Assembly (NCBI RefSeq): GCF_900155915.1 | Contig: NZ_FTPO01000003.1 | Location: 62,001-126,000, forward strand | DNA: 64,000 nt | Origin: Microbacterium sp. RU33B | Lineage (GTDB): Bacteria; Actinomycetota; Actinomycetes; Actinomycetales; Microbacteriaceae | Direction of reading: 5' to 3' | In this document: piece after piece, positions 54,387 through 64,000 of the stretch | How positions within the stretch are numbered: the stretch's first letter is position 1 | How the letters are laid out: every line of letters begins with the position of its first letter | The notes under the pieces: generated by a model | What the model was told of the DNA's origin: nothing | The model's input: the letters and a program-made list of their open reading frames with translations, nothing else | Database searches by the model: none | Made by a program: the position numbers and the translations under genes

Positions 54387-55232
54387 GTGCGCATCCGCTT
54401 CGACATCGCCTACGACGGCACGCATTTCCGCGGATGGGCGCGCCAGCCGGGGCTGCGCACGGCGCAGGGGTCGCTCGAGGATGCCCTTGCCCGGGTCCTC
54501 GGGGGCGATCCGAGGCTCGTGGTCGCCGGACGCACGGATGCGGGCGTGCACGCCTCGGGCCAGGTCGCCCACCTCGACCTCGACGACGCTCAGGCTGAGC
54601 GACTGCTCGAGAGCAGCGGACGCGGGGGAGAGGCCGACCCCGTCGCGCGCCTCGCCGCCCGCGTGCGCGGTGTGCTCGGCGCCTACGCCGATGTCACGGT
54701 GCGCTCGACCGCGCGCGCGCCGGAGGGGTTCGACGCGCGGTTCTCGGCGGTCTGGAGGCGGTACGAGTACCGCCTCGCCGACGGCGTCTCCGGGTACGAC
54801 CCCCTCGAGCGGCTGCGAACCACGACGGTGCGGGGTTCGCTCGACGTCGAGCGGATGGATGCCGCGGCACGCTCGCTCATCGGCCTCCACGACTTCGCCG
54901 CCTACTGCAAGCCGCGCGACGAGGCCACGACGATCCGGACGCTCCTGGACTTCGACTGGCATCGGGATGCCGGCGGCATCCTCGTCGCCCACGTCCGGGC
55001 CGACGCGTTCTGCCACAGCATGGTGCGCGCGCTCGTCGGCGCGTGCGCCGCGGTGGGCGGAGGGCGCCTCGGCGTCGACGACGTCGCAGCGATCCGCGAC
55101 GCGGGTCGGCGCGTTCCCGAGGTGACGGTGCTCGCGGCGCGCGGGCTCACCCTCACCGAGGTGGGGTATCCCGCCGACGATCTGCTCGCCGCCCGCGCCG
55201 ATCAGACACGCGCTCGGCGCGAGGCCGATTGA
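54387..55232 (+). CDS. truA: tRNA pseudouridine(38-40) synthase TruA
   Basis: This 281-aa enzyme modifies uridines 38-40 of the tRNA anticodon arm. The catalytic Asp51 lies in AGRTDAGVHASGQ. The fold opens MRIRFDIAYDGTHFRGW, and the second domain includes FCHSMVRALVG. An insertion near residues 70-90 (ESSGRGGEADPVARL) is seen in actinobacterial forms. Normally beside rplQ; here the cyclase-channel pair separates them. GTG start, likely leaderless. Confidence 0.96.
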   Translation: MRIRFDIAYDGTHFRGWARQPGLRTAQGSLEDALARVLGGDPRLVVAGRTDAGVHASGQVAHLDLDDAQAERLLESSGRGGEADPVARLAARVRGVLGAYADVTVRSTARAPEGFDARFSAVWRRYEYRLADGVSGYDPLERLRTTTVRGSLDVERMDAAARSLIGLHDFAAYCKPRDEATTIRTLLDFDWHRDAGGILVAHVRADAFCHSMVRALVGACAAVGGGRLGVDDVAAIRDAGRRVPEVTVLAARGLTLTEVGYPADDLLAARADQTRARREAD

Positions 55233-55294
55233 GAAGTGCGTAGGCATTTGCTCCGCGTGTGCCGAGAGGTCACCCGCACGAAACACGATCGCCC

Positions 55295-55300
55295 TAGGCT
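55295..55300 (+). promoter_or_regulatory. putative -10 box of the EEP-family gene
   Basis: TAGGCT lies 9 nt before the ATG at 55310, giving a leader of at most a few bases. Same word as before truA. Confidence 0.45.
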
Positions 55301-55309
55301 TGCTGTGAC

Positions 55310-56002
55310 ATGAGGCTCATCTCGTACAACCTGCGCAAACACCGTGCCGCGACCGAGCTCGCGGGACTCGTCGAGCGGCACAGCGCCGACGTGCTGTGCC
55401 TGCAGGAGTGCGATACGACCGACATCCCCGACACCATCTCGGGGCTCCGGCTCGCCGACGCGACGCAGCGCAACCGACTCGGGCTGGCCGTGTACTACCG
55501 CGAGAACACGTACCGTGCGCTCGAGGTCCGCTCGCTCGCCCTCAAGAAGTCGCTCCACGACCGGGTGCTCAAGCCCGCGGAGGAGCGGCTGCTCGGCGTG
55601 CGGCTGCACGACATCGACCACGGCACCGACCTCATCGTCGCCTCGTTCCACGCGGCGCCGCTCACGGCTCTCAATTCGCTGCGCCGGCACCAGATCAAGG
55701 CGGCGCTGACCGAGCTGCAGGACCTCGGCACCGGCATCCCGATCATCATGGTCGGCGACTACAACTACCCCGTGTTCAAGGAGAACCTGGGGCAGAAGGT
55801 GCGCGAGCAGGGCTACGAGCTGTCGCTCAGCGACGCGCGCACCTACACCCGCTACCGCTTCTTCCGCGGCCACTACGACTTCGCGACGTCCGTGGGCTTC
55901 GAGATCGACAAGGTCCGCACGCTCCCGCAGGGCCTCAGCGACCACCTGCCGATCCTCGTGACGGCTCAGGTGGCGAAGGATGCCACGGTCGGCGCCGCCT
56001 GA
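55310..56002 (+). CDS. endonuclease/exonuclease/phosphatase (EEP) family protein
   Basis: This 230-aa soluble enzyme has EEP motifs in order: ISYNLRKH (metal Asn), VLCLQECD (Glu), SFHAAPL (catalytic His region), MVGDYNYP (Asp and Asn) and LSDHLPI (Asp-His). Members hydrolyse phosphodiester or phosphomonoester bonds in DNA, RNA or small molecules; the substrate here cannot be told. Short, with no signal peptide. It stands alone between truA and the rplM operon with its own promoter. Confidence 0.85.
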   Translation: MRLISYNLRKHRAATELAGLVERHSADVLCLQECDTTDIPDTISGLRLADATQRNRLGLAVYYRENTYRALEVRSLALKKSLHDRVLKPAEERLLGVRLHDIDHGTDLIVASFHAAPLTALNSLRRHQIKAALTELQDLGTGIPIIMVGDYNYPVFKENLGQKVREQGYELSLSDARTYTRYRFFRGHYDFATSVGFEIDKVRTLPQGLSDHLPILVTAQVAKDATVGAA

Positions 56003-56037
56003 CGCACCGCCGCGCCGATCCCGCGCGAGACCTCGGT

Positions 56038-56066
56038 TTGGCCGCGGCATCCGGATGCCGTAGACT
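56038..56066 (+). promoter_or_regulatory. rplM operon promoter
   Basis: -35 TTGGCC (56038-56043), a 17-bp spacer and -10 TAGACT (56061-56066), the same -10 as the S10 operon. Confidence 0.75.
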
Positions 56067-56069
56067 CGC

Positions 56070-56102
56070 TCTTTGGTGCGTGCGCCCTGCTGGCCGTGCA
56101 CC
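56070..56102 (+). other. rplM leader hairpin with a motif shared with the infA leader
   Basis: TCTTTGGTGC starts the transcript; GGTGC pairs with GCACC around a loop containing GCGCCC. It matches the infA leader in order and near-identical wording. The rest of the leader to 56206 has no visible ORF. Confidence 0.45.
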
Positions 56103-56206
56103 GCGAACGTGAGCCCTCCACTGGCGTGTTCCCCGCCCTCGGCGCGAGAACCACCCCGGAGCGGGATTCACGAACACCTCCGTTCGAACAAGAAAGCAGC
56201 ACTACT

Positions 56207-56653
56207 GTGACGCGCACATACACCCCCAAGGCCGGTGAAGTCACCCGCGAGTGGCTCATCATCGACGCCACCGACGTGGTCCTCGGACGCCTGGCCTCGC
56301 ACGCGGCGACGCTCCTCCGCGGCAAGCACAAGCCGACCTTCGCGAACCACATCGACACCGGTGACTTCGTCGTCATCATCAACGCCGACAAGGTCGCCCT
56401 GACGGGTCAGAAGCTCGAGCAGAAGAAGGCGTACCGCCACTCCGGCTACCCGGGCGGACTCAAGTCCGTCACGTACGACGAGCTCCTCTCGAAGAACCCG
56501 GAGCGCGCGGTCGAGAAGGCCGTCCGCGGCATGCTGCCCAAGAACAGCATCGGCCGTCAGCAGCTCTCCAAGCTCAAGGTGTACCGCGGTGCGGAGCACC
56601 CGCACGCGGCGCAGCAGCCCAAGACGTACACCTTCGACCAGGTCGCCCAGTAA
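56207..56653 (+). CDS. rplM: 50S ribosomal protein L13
   Basis: This protein of about 148 aa is an early assembly protein. It contains [20 protein letters not shown] and [20 protein letters not shown] around its conserved core. GTG 56207 gives the family N-terminus ([15 protein letters not shown]). 28 nt before rpsI. Confidence 0.97.
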   Translation: MTRTYTPKAGEVTREWLIIDATDVVLGRLASHAATLLRGKHKPTFANHIDTGDFVVIINADKVALTGQKLEQKKAYRHSGYPGGLKSVTYDELLSKNPERAVEKAVRGMLPKNSIGRQQLSKLKVYRGAEHPHAAQQPKTYTFDQVAQ

Positions 56654-56681
56654 GCGCCGCTCAGACTAAGGACACACTCTC

Positions 56682-57167
56682 GTGGCGAACATCGAAGACA
56701 CCAACGAAACCCCCGAAACCTACTCGACGGAGACCCCGGTCGACCAGGAAGCGGTCGCTGTGGAGCGCCCCGTCCTCTCGGTCCCCGGCGCAGCCGTCGG
56801 CCGCCGCAAGGAGGCGATCGCCCGCGTGCGCCTCGTCCCCGGCACCGGCGTCATCACCATCAACGGCCGCACGTTCGAGGACTACTTCCCGAACAAGCTG
56901 CACCAGCAGCTGGTCACCGACCCCTTCACGGTCCTCAACCTGACCGACGCGTACGACGTCATCGCGCGCATCTCGGGTGGTGGCCCTTCGGGTCAGGCCG
57001 GTGCGCTGCGTCTGGGCATCGCGCGTTCCCTCAATCAGATCGACGAGGAGAACAACCGCCCGACGCTCAAGAAGGCCGGATTCCTCTCGCGCGATGCTCG
57101 CATCAAGGAGCGCAAGAAGGCCGGTCTCAAGAAGGCCCGCAAGGCGCCTCAGTACTCGAAGCGCTAA
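56682..57167 (+). CDS. rpsI: 30S ribosomal protein S9 with acidic N-terminal extension
   Basis: At 161 aa against about 130, this has some 35 added N-terminal residues rich in Glu and Thr ([19 protein letters not shown]). The core [17 protein letters not shown] follows and the invariant end YSKR, which touches P-site tRNA. GTG start. 17 nt before glmM, so glmM is probably read with the ribosomal genes. Confidence 0.97.
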   Translation: MANIEDTNETPETYSTETPVDQEAVAVERPVLSVPGAAVGRRKEAIARVRLVPGTGVITINGRTFEDYFPNKLHQQLVTDPFTVLNLTDAYDVIARISGGGPSGQAGALRLGIARSLNQIDEENNRPTLKKAGFLSRDARIKERKKAGLKKARKAPQYSKR

Positions 57168-57184
57168 AGAGCGAGTCGAACCCG

Positions 57185-58546
57185 ATGCCGCTGTTCGGCA
57201 CGGACGGCGTGCGGGGGCTGGCCAACGGCCCCCTCACCGCCGACCTCGCTCTCACCCTGGCCCAGGCGACCGCCGTCGTCCTGGGCCAGGGCCGTACGGC
57301 CGAGGCTCGTCGAGCCGCCGGCAAGCGGCTCACGGCCGTCGTCGCGCGCGATCCGCGTATCTCGGGTGAGTTCCTCTCGGCCGCCGTGTCGGCCGGCCTC
57401 GCGTCGTCCGGCGTCGACGTGCTCGACGCCGGAGTCCTTCCGACGCCGGCCGCGGCGTTCCTGATCGCCGATCGCGACGCCGATTTCGGTGTCATGGTCT
57501 CGGCGTCGCACAACCCCGCGCCCGACAACGGCATCAAGATCTTCGCCCGCGGCGGTGTCAAGCTCCCCGACGAGGTCGAGCAGCGCATCGAGACCGCGAT
57601 GGCCGGGCCCAAGCTCCAGCCCACCGGTCCCTCGGTGGGTCGCATCCGCGTCTTCGCCGATGCGGAGGACCGCTACGTCATCCACCTGCTCGGCTCGCTG
57701 CCGCACAGCCTCGACGGCATCCACGTCGTGCTGGACTGCGCGCACGGCGCGGCATCCGGAGTCTCGCCCGAGACGTTCCGCGACGCCGGCGCGCGCGTCA
57801 CGGTGATCGGCGCCGATCCTGACGGACTCAACATCAACGACGGCGTCGGCTCGACGCACCTCGACCAGCTGGCTGCGGCCGTGCTCGCGCACGGAGCCGA
57901 CGTCGGCATCGCGCACGACGGCGACGCCGACCGCTGCCTCGCGGTCGATGCTCAGGGCGAGATCGTCGACGGCGACAAGATCATGGCGATCCTGGCCGTC
58001 GCGATGAAGGAGCGCGGGCACCTCAAGGACGACACGCTCGTCACGACGGTCATGAGCAACCTCGGACTGCATCGCGCCATGGCCGCCCACGGCATCCATG
58101 TCGAGACGACCGGGGTGGGCGATCGCTACGTGCTGGAGCGCATGAACGAGGGCGGCTTCTCGCTCGGCGGCGAGCAGTCCGGCCACGTCATCATGAGCGA
58201 GTACGCGACGACCGGCGACGGCCTGCTCACGGGCCTGCACATCGTCGCCGAGATGGCGCGGCAGGGCAAGACGCTGGCCGAGCTCGCCTCGATCATGACC
58301 GTCTATCCGCAGGTGCTCATCAACGTCAAGGGCGTCGACCGCTCGCGCGCGGCCACCGACGACGGTGTCGCCGCCGCGGTCGAGGCCGCGTCGGCCGAGC
58401 TCGGCGATTCCGGGCGGGTGCTGCTGCGCCCCAGCGGCACCGAGCAGCTCGTGCGGGTGATGGTCGAGGCCTCCGACGAGGAGGCCGCGCATCGCATCGC
58501 CGGCGAGCTGTCGGCCGTCGTGCGGGAGCGGCTCGCGCTCTCCTGA
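57185..58546 (+). CDS. glmM: phosphoglucosamine mutase
   Basis: This 453-aa enzyme converts glucosamine-6-P to glucosamine-1-P for UDP-GlcNAc and peptidoglycan. It starts [14 protein letters not shown]. The phosphoserine loop VMVSASHNP has Ser108. The metal site DGDADRC and the sugar loop GEQSGHVI are intact, and the C-terminal phosphate loop reads [12 protein letters not shown]. Downstream in the same window glmS makes its substrate. Confidence 0.97.
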   Translation: MPLFGTDGVRGLANGPLTADLALTLAQATAVVLGQGRTAEARRAAGKRLTAVVARDPRISGEFLSAAVSAGLASSGVDVLDAGVLPTPAAAFLIADRDADFGVMVSASHNPAPDNGIKIFARGGVKLPDEVEQRIETAMAGPKLQPTGPSVGRIRVFADAEDRYVIHLLGSLPHSLDGIHVVLDCAHGAASGVSPETFRDAGARVTVIGADPDGLNINDGVGSTHLDQLAAAVLAHGADVGIAHDGDADRCLAVDAQGEIVDGDKIMAILAVAMKERGHLKDDTLVTTVMSNLGLHRAMAAHGIHVETTGVGDRYVLERMNEGGFSLGGEQSGHVIMSEYATTGDGLLTGLHIVAEMARQGKTLAELASIMTVYPQVLINVKGVDRSRAATDDGVAAAVEAASAELGDSGRVLLRPSGTEQLVRVMVEASDEEAAHRIAGELSAVVRERLALS

Positions 58547-58556
58547 GGGAAGCGCC

Positions 58557-58573
58557 CCCGGGCCTCGCCCGGG
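58557..58573. terminator. short hairpin between convergent glmM and Ppx/GppA genes
   Basis: CCCGGG-CCTCG-CCCGGG lies in the 28-nt gap between the two convergent stop codons and could serve both directions. Confidence 0.45.
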
Positions 58574-58574
58574 A

Positions 58575-59507
58575 TCAGCCCCAGCTCAGCGACTCGATGT
58601 AGCGCAGCAGCACGCCCTCCCGCAGCGCCCACGGGCTCACTTCGAGCTCGTCGACCTTCAGCTCCGTCATGGCTGCGTGCAGGACGACGGCGCCCGCGAC
58701 GATCTGGAACGTGCGGTCGGGTGTGATGCCCGGAAGCTCCTGACGGGCGGATGCCGGGATGCGCGCGAGCCGCGGGATCCACGACCCGAGAGCAGCGCGC
58801 GGCAGCACCATGCGCTCGATGCCCGACCAGCCGGGCATGGGGTAGCCGGCCAGCTTGGCGAGCGATCGAATGGCCTTCGACGACCCGACGACGTGATCGG
58901 GGCGCGGCTCGGCGGCGAACCGCTCGGCCACCGGCGCGATCACCGCGCGGGCGTGGGCGCGCAGGCGCTCCACCGCCTCCTCGCCCGGCGGATCGTCGTG
59001 CAGGAACTCCACCGTCGTCCGTCCGGCGCCGAGGGGCACGGATGCCGCGGCATCCGGAAGCTCGTCGGAGCCGATCGCGAGCTCGAGCGAGCCGCCGCCG
59101 ATGTCGAAGAGGAGGATCTGCCCGGCCGACCATCCGAACCACCGGCGCACGGCGAGGAACGTGAACCGCGCCTCCGACTCGCCGCCCAGCACCTGCAGCT
59201 CCTGGCCGAGCGCCGCTTCGATGCGCGCGATGACTTCGGCGCCGTTCCGCGCTTCGCGCACCGCGGAGGTGGCGGTCGCGAGCAGTTCGTCGACGCTCTC
59301 GGCGTCGGCGACCCTGCGGGCCTCCGCGACGGCGGATTCGAGGGCGCGGACGCCCTCCTCGGAGATCGCGCCGTCCGGCTCGAGGTAGCGCATGAGACGC
59401 AGCGTGGTGCGCTTGCTCGTCGCCGCCTGCGGCCGACCACCGGGCCGGGCCTCCGCGACGAGGAGGTGGACGGTGTTCGAACCGATGTCGAGGACTCCGA
59501 GGCGCAC
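58575..59507 (-). CDS. Ppx/GppA-family phosphatase
   Basis: This 310-aa protein on the minus strand belongs to the ASKHA fold family that cleaves polyphosphate or the 5'-phosphate of pppGpp. It opens [17 protein letters not shown]; other motifs are [21 protein letters not shown] and [10 protein letters not shown]. It has only the catalytic core (the larger Ppx form adds HD-like domains), matching the shorter actinobacterial type. GTG start with a -10-like box 6 nt upstream on its strand. It is the only minus-strand gene in the window. Confidence 0.93.
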   Translation of the reverse strand: MRLGVLDIGSNTVHLLVAEARPGGRPQAATSKRTTLRLMRYLEPDGAISEEGVRALESAVAEARRVADAESVDELLATATSAVREARNGAEVIARIEAALGQELQVLGGESEARFTFLAVRRWFGWSAGQILLFDIGGGSLELAIGSDELPDAAASVPLGAGRTTVEFLHDDPPGEEAVERLRAHARAVIAPVAERFAAEPRPDHVVGSSKAIRSLAKLAGYPMPGWSGIERMVLPRAALGSWIPRLARIPASARQELPGITPDRTFQIVAGAVVLHAAMTELKVDELEVSPWALREGVLLRYIESLSWG

Positions 59508-59513
59508 GGGCTC

Positions 59514-59519
59514 AGCGTA
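59514..59519 (-). promoter_or_regulatory. -10 box of a leaderless Ppx/GppA promoter
   Basis: Read on the minus strand, TACGCT lies 6 nt before the GTG. It is divergent from the coaA promoter 47 nt away. Confidence 0.45.
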
Positions 59520-59565
59520 TCGGCGCGGGGACCGTTCCCGTGCGGACCTCGCGGTGCGCGCCCGC

Positions 59566-59571
59566 TACGAT
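59566..59571 (+). promoter_or_regulatory. -10 box of a leaderless coaA promoter
   Basis: TACGAT ends 7 nt before the ATG at 59579 with no ribosome site between. Confidence 0.5.
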
Positions 59572-59578
59572 GGGCGCG

Positions 59579-60541
59579 ATGTCCCACGACGTGCCCGCCG
59601 ATGACGCCCGCACCCCTCTCGACCCGCAGCTGTATCGCGAGATCGACCGGGGGGAGTGGGCTCGCCTGGCTGCCGGCATCCCGGCGCCCCTGTCCGAGAC
59701 CGAGGTCGTGCAGATCCGCGGACTCGGCGATCGCCTCGACCTCGCCGAAGTGCGCGAGGTCTATCTGCCGCTGAGTCGTCTGCTGTCGCTGTACGCACAG
59801 GCCAACAAGAGCCTCGGCGTCGAGACGAGCGCGTTCCTCCAGGAGCCCGACACCACGACGCCCTTCGTCGTCGGCGTCGCGGGATCGGTCGCCGTCGGCA
59901 AGTCGACGATCGCCCGCCTGCTGCGCGAGCTCATGAGCCGGTGGCCGGGGACGCCGCGGGTCGAACTCGTCACGACCGACGGCTTCCTCTACTCCAACGC
60001 CGAACTCGAGCGGCGCGGGCTCATGCAGCGCAAGGGATTCCCCGAGTCGTACGACCGGCGGGCCCTCGTGCGGTTCCTCACCGATGTGAAGAGCGGGGCG
60101 CCCGAGGCCCGTGCGCCGTTCTACTCGCATCTGCGCTACGACATCGTCCCCGACGCGCACGTGACCGTGCGACGCCCCGACGTCGTGATCGTCGAGGGTC
60201 TCAACGTGCTCCAGCCGCCGCCGTCGCCCAACGAGGTCGCCGTCAGCGACCTGTTCGACTTCTCGATCTACGTCGACGCGGAGTCGAGCCACATCACGGA
60301 GTGGTTCCTCGAGCGCTTCCTCGCCCTCAAGCGCGGCGCGTTCTCGAATCCGAACTCGTTCTTCAACAACTTCGCGCACATGAGCGACGAGGAGTCGGTC
60401 GCGTTCGCGCGGGGAGTGTGGGAGTCGATCAACCTCCCCAACCTCGAGGAGAACGTGCTGCCGACCCGGCACCGGGCGACGCTCGTCCTCCAGAAGGCCG
60501 CGAACCACGCGGTCGAGCGGGTGCTGCTGCGCAAGCTCTGA
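59579..60541 (+). CDS. coaA: type I pantothenate kinase
   Basis: This enzyme of about 320 aa phosphorylates pantothenate, the first step of coenzyme A synthesis. Walker A is [28 protein letters not shown] and [11 protein letters not shown] are family signatures. ATG 59579 gives the common N-terminus and lies 7 nt after a -10 box, so an upstream in-frame start at 59540 is unlikely. It stands alone between divergent Ppx/GppA and glmS. Confidence 0.95.
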   Translation: MSHDVPADDARTPLDPQLYREIDRGEWARLAAGIPAPLSETEVVQIRGLGDRLDLAEVREVYLPLSRLLSLYAQANKSLGVETSAFLQEPDTTTPFVVGVAGSVAVGKSTIARLLRELMSRWPGTPRVELVTTDGFLYSNAELERRGLMQRKGFPESYDRRALVRFLTDVKSGAPEARAPFYSHLRYDIVPDAHVTVRRPDVVIVEGLNVLQPPPSPNEVAVSDLFDFSIYVDAESSHITEWFLERFLALKRGAFSNPNSFFNNFAHMSDEESVAFARGVWESINLPNLEENVLPTRHRATLVLQKAANHAVERVLLRKL

Positions 60542-60582
60542 CCGCCCGACATTCGTTCGGACTCCTCGCATAACCCGACGCC

Positions 60583-60588
60583 TACCAT
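60583..60588 (+). promoter_or_regulatory. -10 box of a leaderless glmS promoter
   Basis: TACCAT ends 7 nt before the ATG at 60596. A leaderless message argues against a glmS ribozyme, and none is visible. Confidence 0.5.
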
Positions 60589-60595
60589 TGACGGC

Positions 60596-62449
<1,854 letters not shown>

Positions 62450-62516
62450 GCGCGTCGCCGCGATAGGGTGACGGATGCCGCGGCCCCGGGCGGGGTCCGG
62501 CCATCCGGGAGGACAC

Positions 62517-62873
62517 ATGATCGTCGGGATCGGCGTCGACCTCGTCGACATCCCGCGCTTCGAGCGCACGATCGAGCGCACCCCGCGACTGCTCGAGCGT
62601 CTCTTCTCGCCCGCCGAGCGCACCCTCGCGCCGCGGTCGCTCGCCGCCCGCTACGCCGCGAAGGAGGCGCTCATCAAGGCGCTCGGCGGATCGGACGGCG
62701 TGCACTGGACCGAGATCGAGATCACCCCCGAGGCATCCGGGCGTCCGTGGTTCACGCTCACGGGGTCGACGGCCGACGCGGTCGCGGACAAGGGCATCAC
62801 GTCGCTGCACCTGTCGATGTCGCACGACGCGGGGCTGGCGACCGCCTACGTCATCGCGGAGGCGACACCGTGA
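62517..62873 (+). CDS. acpS: holo-[acyl-carrier-protein] synthase
   Basis: This enzyme of about 118 aa moves phosphopantetheine from CoA to ACP. It starts MIVGIGVDLVDIPRFERTI (metal Asp in GVDL), with RYAAKEALIKALGG holding the second metal Glu. ATG 62517 follows GGGAGG. CoaA, encoded just upstream, leads to its CoA donor. Overlaps alr by GTGA. Confidence 0.95.
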   Translation: MIVGIGVDLVDIPRFERTIERTPRLLERLFSPAERTLAPRSLAARYAAKEALIKALGGSDGVHWTEIEITPEASGRPWFTLTGSTADAVADKGITSLHLSMSHDAGLATAYVIAEATP

Positions 62874-63994
62874 GCCGGGTGCCCGACGGCGTGCTGCGCG
62901 AGGCCGTCATCGACGTCGCGGCGATCACCGAGAACGTGCGACACCTGCGTCGCCTGACCGAATCCGAGGTCATCGCCGTCGTGAAGGCCGACGGCTACGG
63001 GCACGGTGCCGTGCGCTCCGCCGTCGCCGCCCTGGCCGGAGGGGCCACCCGCATCGGCGTCGCCGACGTGCAGGAGGCGCTCGCGCTCCGTCGCGCGGGC
63101 ATCACGGCCCCCGTCGTGGCCTGGCTCCACGCACCGGGAGCGTCGTTCGCCGAGGCCGCGTCGGTGGGCGTCGAGCTCGGGATCTCGAGCTTCGACCAGC
63201 TGCTGCGCGCGGCGGCCGCGGCATCCGTCGACCGTCCGGTGGGCGTGCACCTCAAGCTCGAGACGGGTCTCGGGCGCAACGGCATCGCCCCGGAGGACTA
63301 CCGCGTCGTGTTCGCCGAGGCGGCGCGACTGGAGCGCATCGGAAAGCTCCGCATCGTCGGCCTGTTCAGTCACCTGTCCAACGCGTCGGCCGACGACGAC
63401 CGGGCGGCGCTGCGGGTCTTCCACGACGGCATCGCCGCCGCCGCCGCGCTCGGCATCGCACCGCCGCTGCGGCACATCGCGGCATCGCACGCGGCGCTCG
63501 ACCTGCCCGAGTCGCGGATGGGCTGCGTGCGCCTCGGCATCTCGATCTACGGCCTCTCCCCGTTCGACGACCGGTCTTCGGCCGACCTGGGACTGCGCCC
63601 GGCCATGACCCTGCGGGCGCCGGTGGCGGCCGTGCGACGCGTCCCGGCCGGACACGGCGTCTCCTACGGCTACGACTACCGCACGGAGCGCGAGACGACG
63701 CTGGCGCTCATCCCGCTCGGCTACGCCGACGGAGTGCCGCGCAGCGCATCGGGCCGCGGGCCCGTCGCCGTCGGAGGCAAGCCGTTCGCCGTCGCCGGTC
63801 GGATCGCGATGGACCAGTTCGTGGTGGACGTCGGCGACCACCCCGTCGCGGTGGGCGACGAGGCGGTGCTCTTCGGCGACCCGACGCTCGGCGTGCCGGG
63901 CGCGGAGGACTGGGCGGATGCCGCGGGCACGATCGACTACGAGATCGTCACCCGCATCGGGCCCCGCGTGCCGCGGCGGCAGGTGTCGGGATGA
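62870..63994 (+). CDS. alr: alanine racemase
   Basis: This enzyme of about 374 aa interconverts L- and D-alanine for peptidoglycan. PLP Lys39 lies in VVKADGYGHGA; the second catalytic Tyr is in HGVSYGYDYRT; the metal and substrate loop GRIAMDQFVVDV is intact. GTG 62870 is chosen for its overlap with the acpS stop; GTG 62879 is in frame. The gene is complete, ending just before the window edge. Confidence 0.96.
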   Translation: MSRVPDGVLREAVIDVAAITENVRHLRRLTESEVIAVVKADGYGHGAVRSAVAALAGGATRIGVADVQEALALRRAGITAPVVAWLHAPGASFAEAASVGVELGISSFDQLLRAAAAASVDRPVGVHLKLETGLGRNGIAPEDYRVVFAEAARLERIGKLRIVGLFSHLSNASADDDRAALRVFHDGIAAAAALGIAPPLRHIAASHAALDLPESRMGCVRLGISIYGLSPFDDRSSADLGLRPAMTLRAPVAAVRRVPAGHGVSYGYDYRTERETTLALIPLGYADGVPRSASGRGPVAVGGKPFAVAGRIAMDQFVVDVGDHPVAVGDEAVLFGDPTLGVPGAEDWADAAGTIDYEIVTRIGPRVPRRQVSG

Positions 63995-64000
63995 CAGGCC
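63991..64000 (+). CDS. possible start of the next gene (3' truncated)
   Basis: An ATG at 63991 overlaps the alr stop in the ATGA style used throughout this window, giving M-T-G before the edge. In many actinobacteria tsaE follows alr, but three codons cannot identify it. Confidence 0.3.

Noticed and set aside
60542..60595. glmS ribozyme in front of glmS
   Set aside because: Only 54 nt separate coaA and glmS, and a -10 box lies 7 nt before the start, leaving no room for the ribozyme.

Overview
The window is high-GC DNA, almost gap-free and coding almost entirely on the + strand. Gene order (rpsL-rpsG-fusA-tuf, S10-spc, secY-adk-map-infA-rpmJ-rpsM-rpsK-rpoA-rplQ, truA, rplM-rpsI-glmM, coaA, glmS, acpS-alr), GTG starts, TANNNT -10 boxes placed directly in front of start codons, and Lys/Ala tails on ribosomal proteins point to an actinobacterium. 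Microbacteriaceae, and something close to Microbacterium, is my best guess; it is inferred from style, not from a database search.

1-23.8 kb: a tightly overlapped accessory locus. A Ser/Thr kinase, a 1,987-residue membrane-anchored Ig/FN3 repeat protein, a MoxR ATPase, a DUF58 protein, a transglutaminase-like membrane protein that has lost its catalytic Cys and His, a membrane FHA protein and a small tail-anchored protein lead into a 1,498-residue FHA-FtsK/SpoIIIE ATPase of the type VII secretion kind. A WXG100-like protein, a second small helical protein, a T7SS-signal-bearing putative effector, a membrane protein and two related unknowns follow. I read it as a phospho-regulated type VII-like secretion/envelope system without the usual EccB/D/E/mycosin partners.

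23.8-33.2 kb: the str operon, then a sugar-transport module (LacI regulator, lipoprotein binding protein, two permeases, no ATPase). Matching AAACGTTT palindromes precede both the regulator and the transport genes. This module separates tuf from the S10 operon.

33.2-50.6 kb: a gene-free stretch that may encode a small RNA, a strong promoter with a long structured leader, then S10-spc (rpsN absent), secY-adk-map, a DsbA-like protein, and infA through rplQ.

50.7-54.4 kb: an accessory pair between rplQ and truA. A receptor-type class III nucleotide cyclase with an altered active site lies 3 nt before an MscS-type channel ending in a cyclic-nucleotide-binding domain, suggesting a self-contained cNMP-gated channel system.

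54.4-64 kb: truA, an EEP-family phosphatase/nuclease, rplM-rpsI-glmM, a convergent Ppx/GppA gene, coaA, glmS, acpS and alr. GlmM and GlmS both feed UDP-GlcNAc synthesis and Alr feeds D-alanine, so the right end is largely peptidoglycan precursor supply. Several of these genes appear to be transcribed without a leader.
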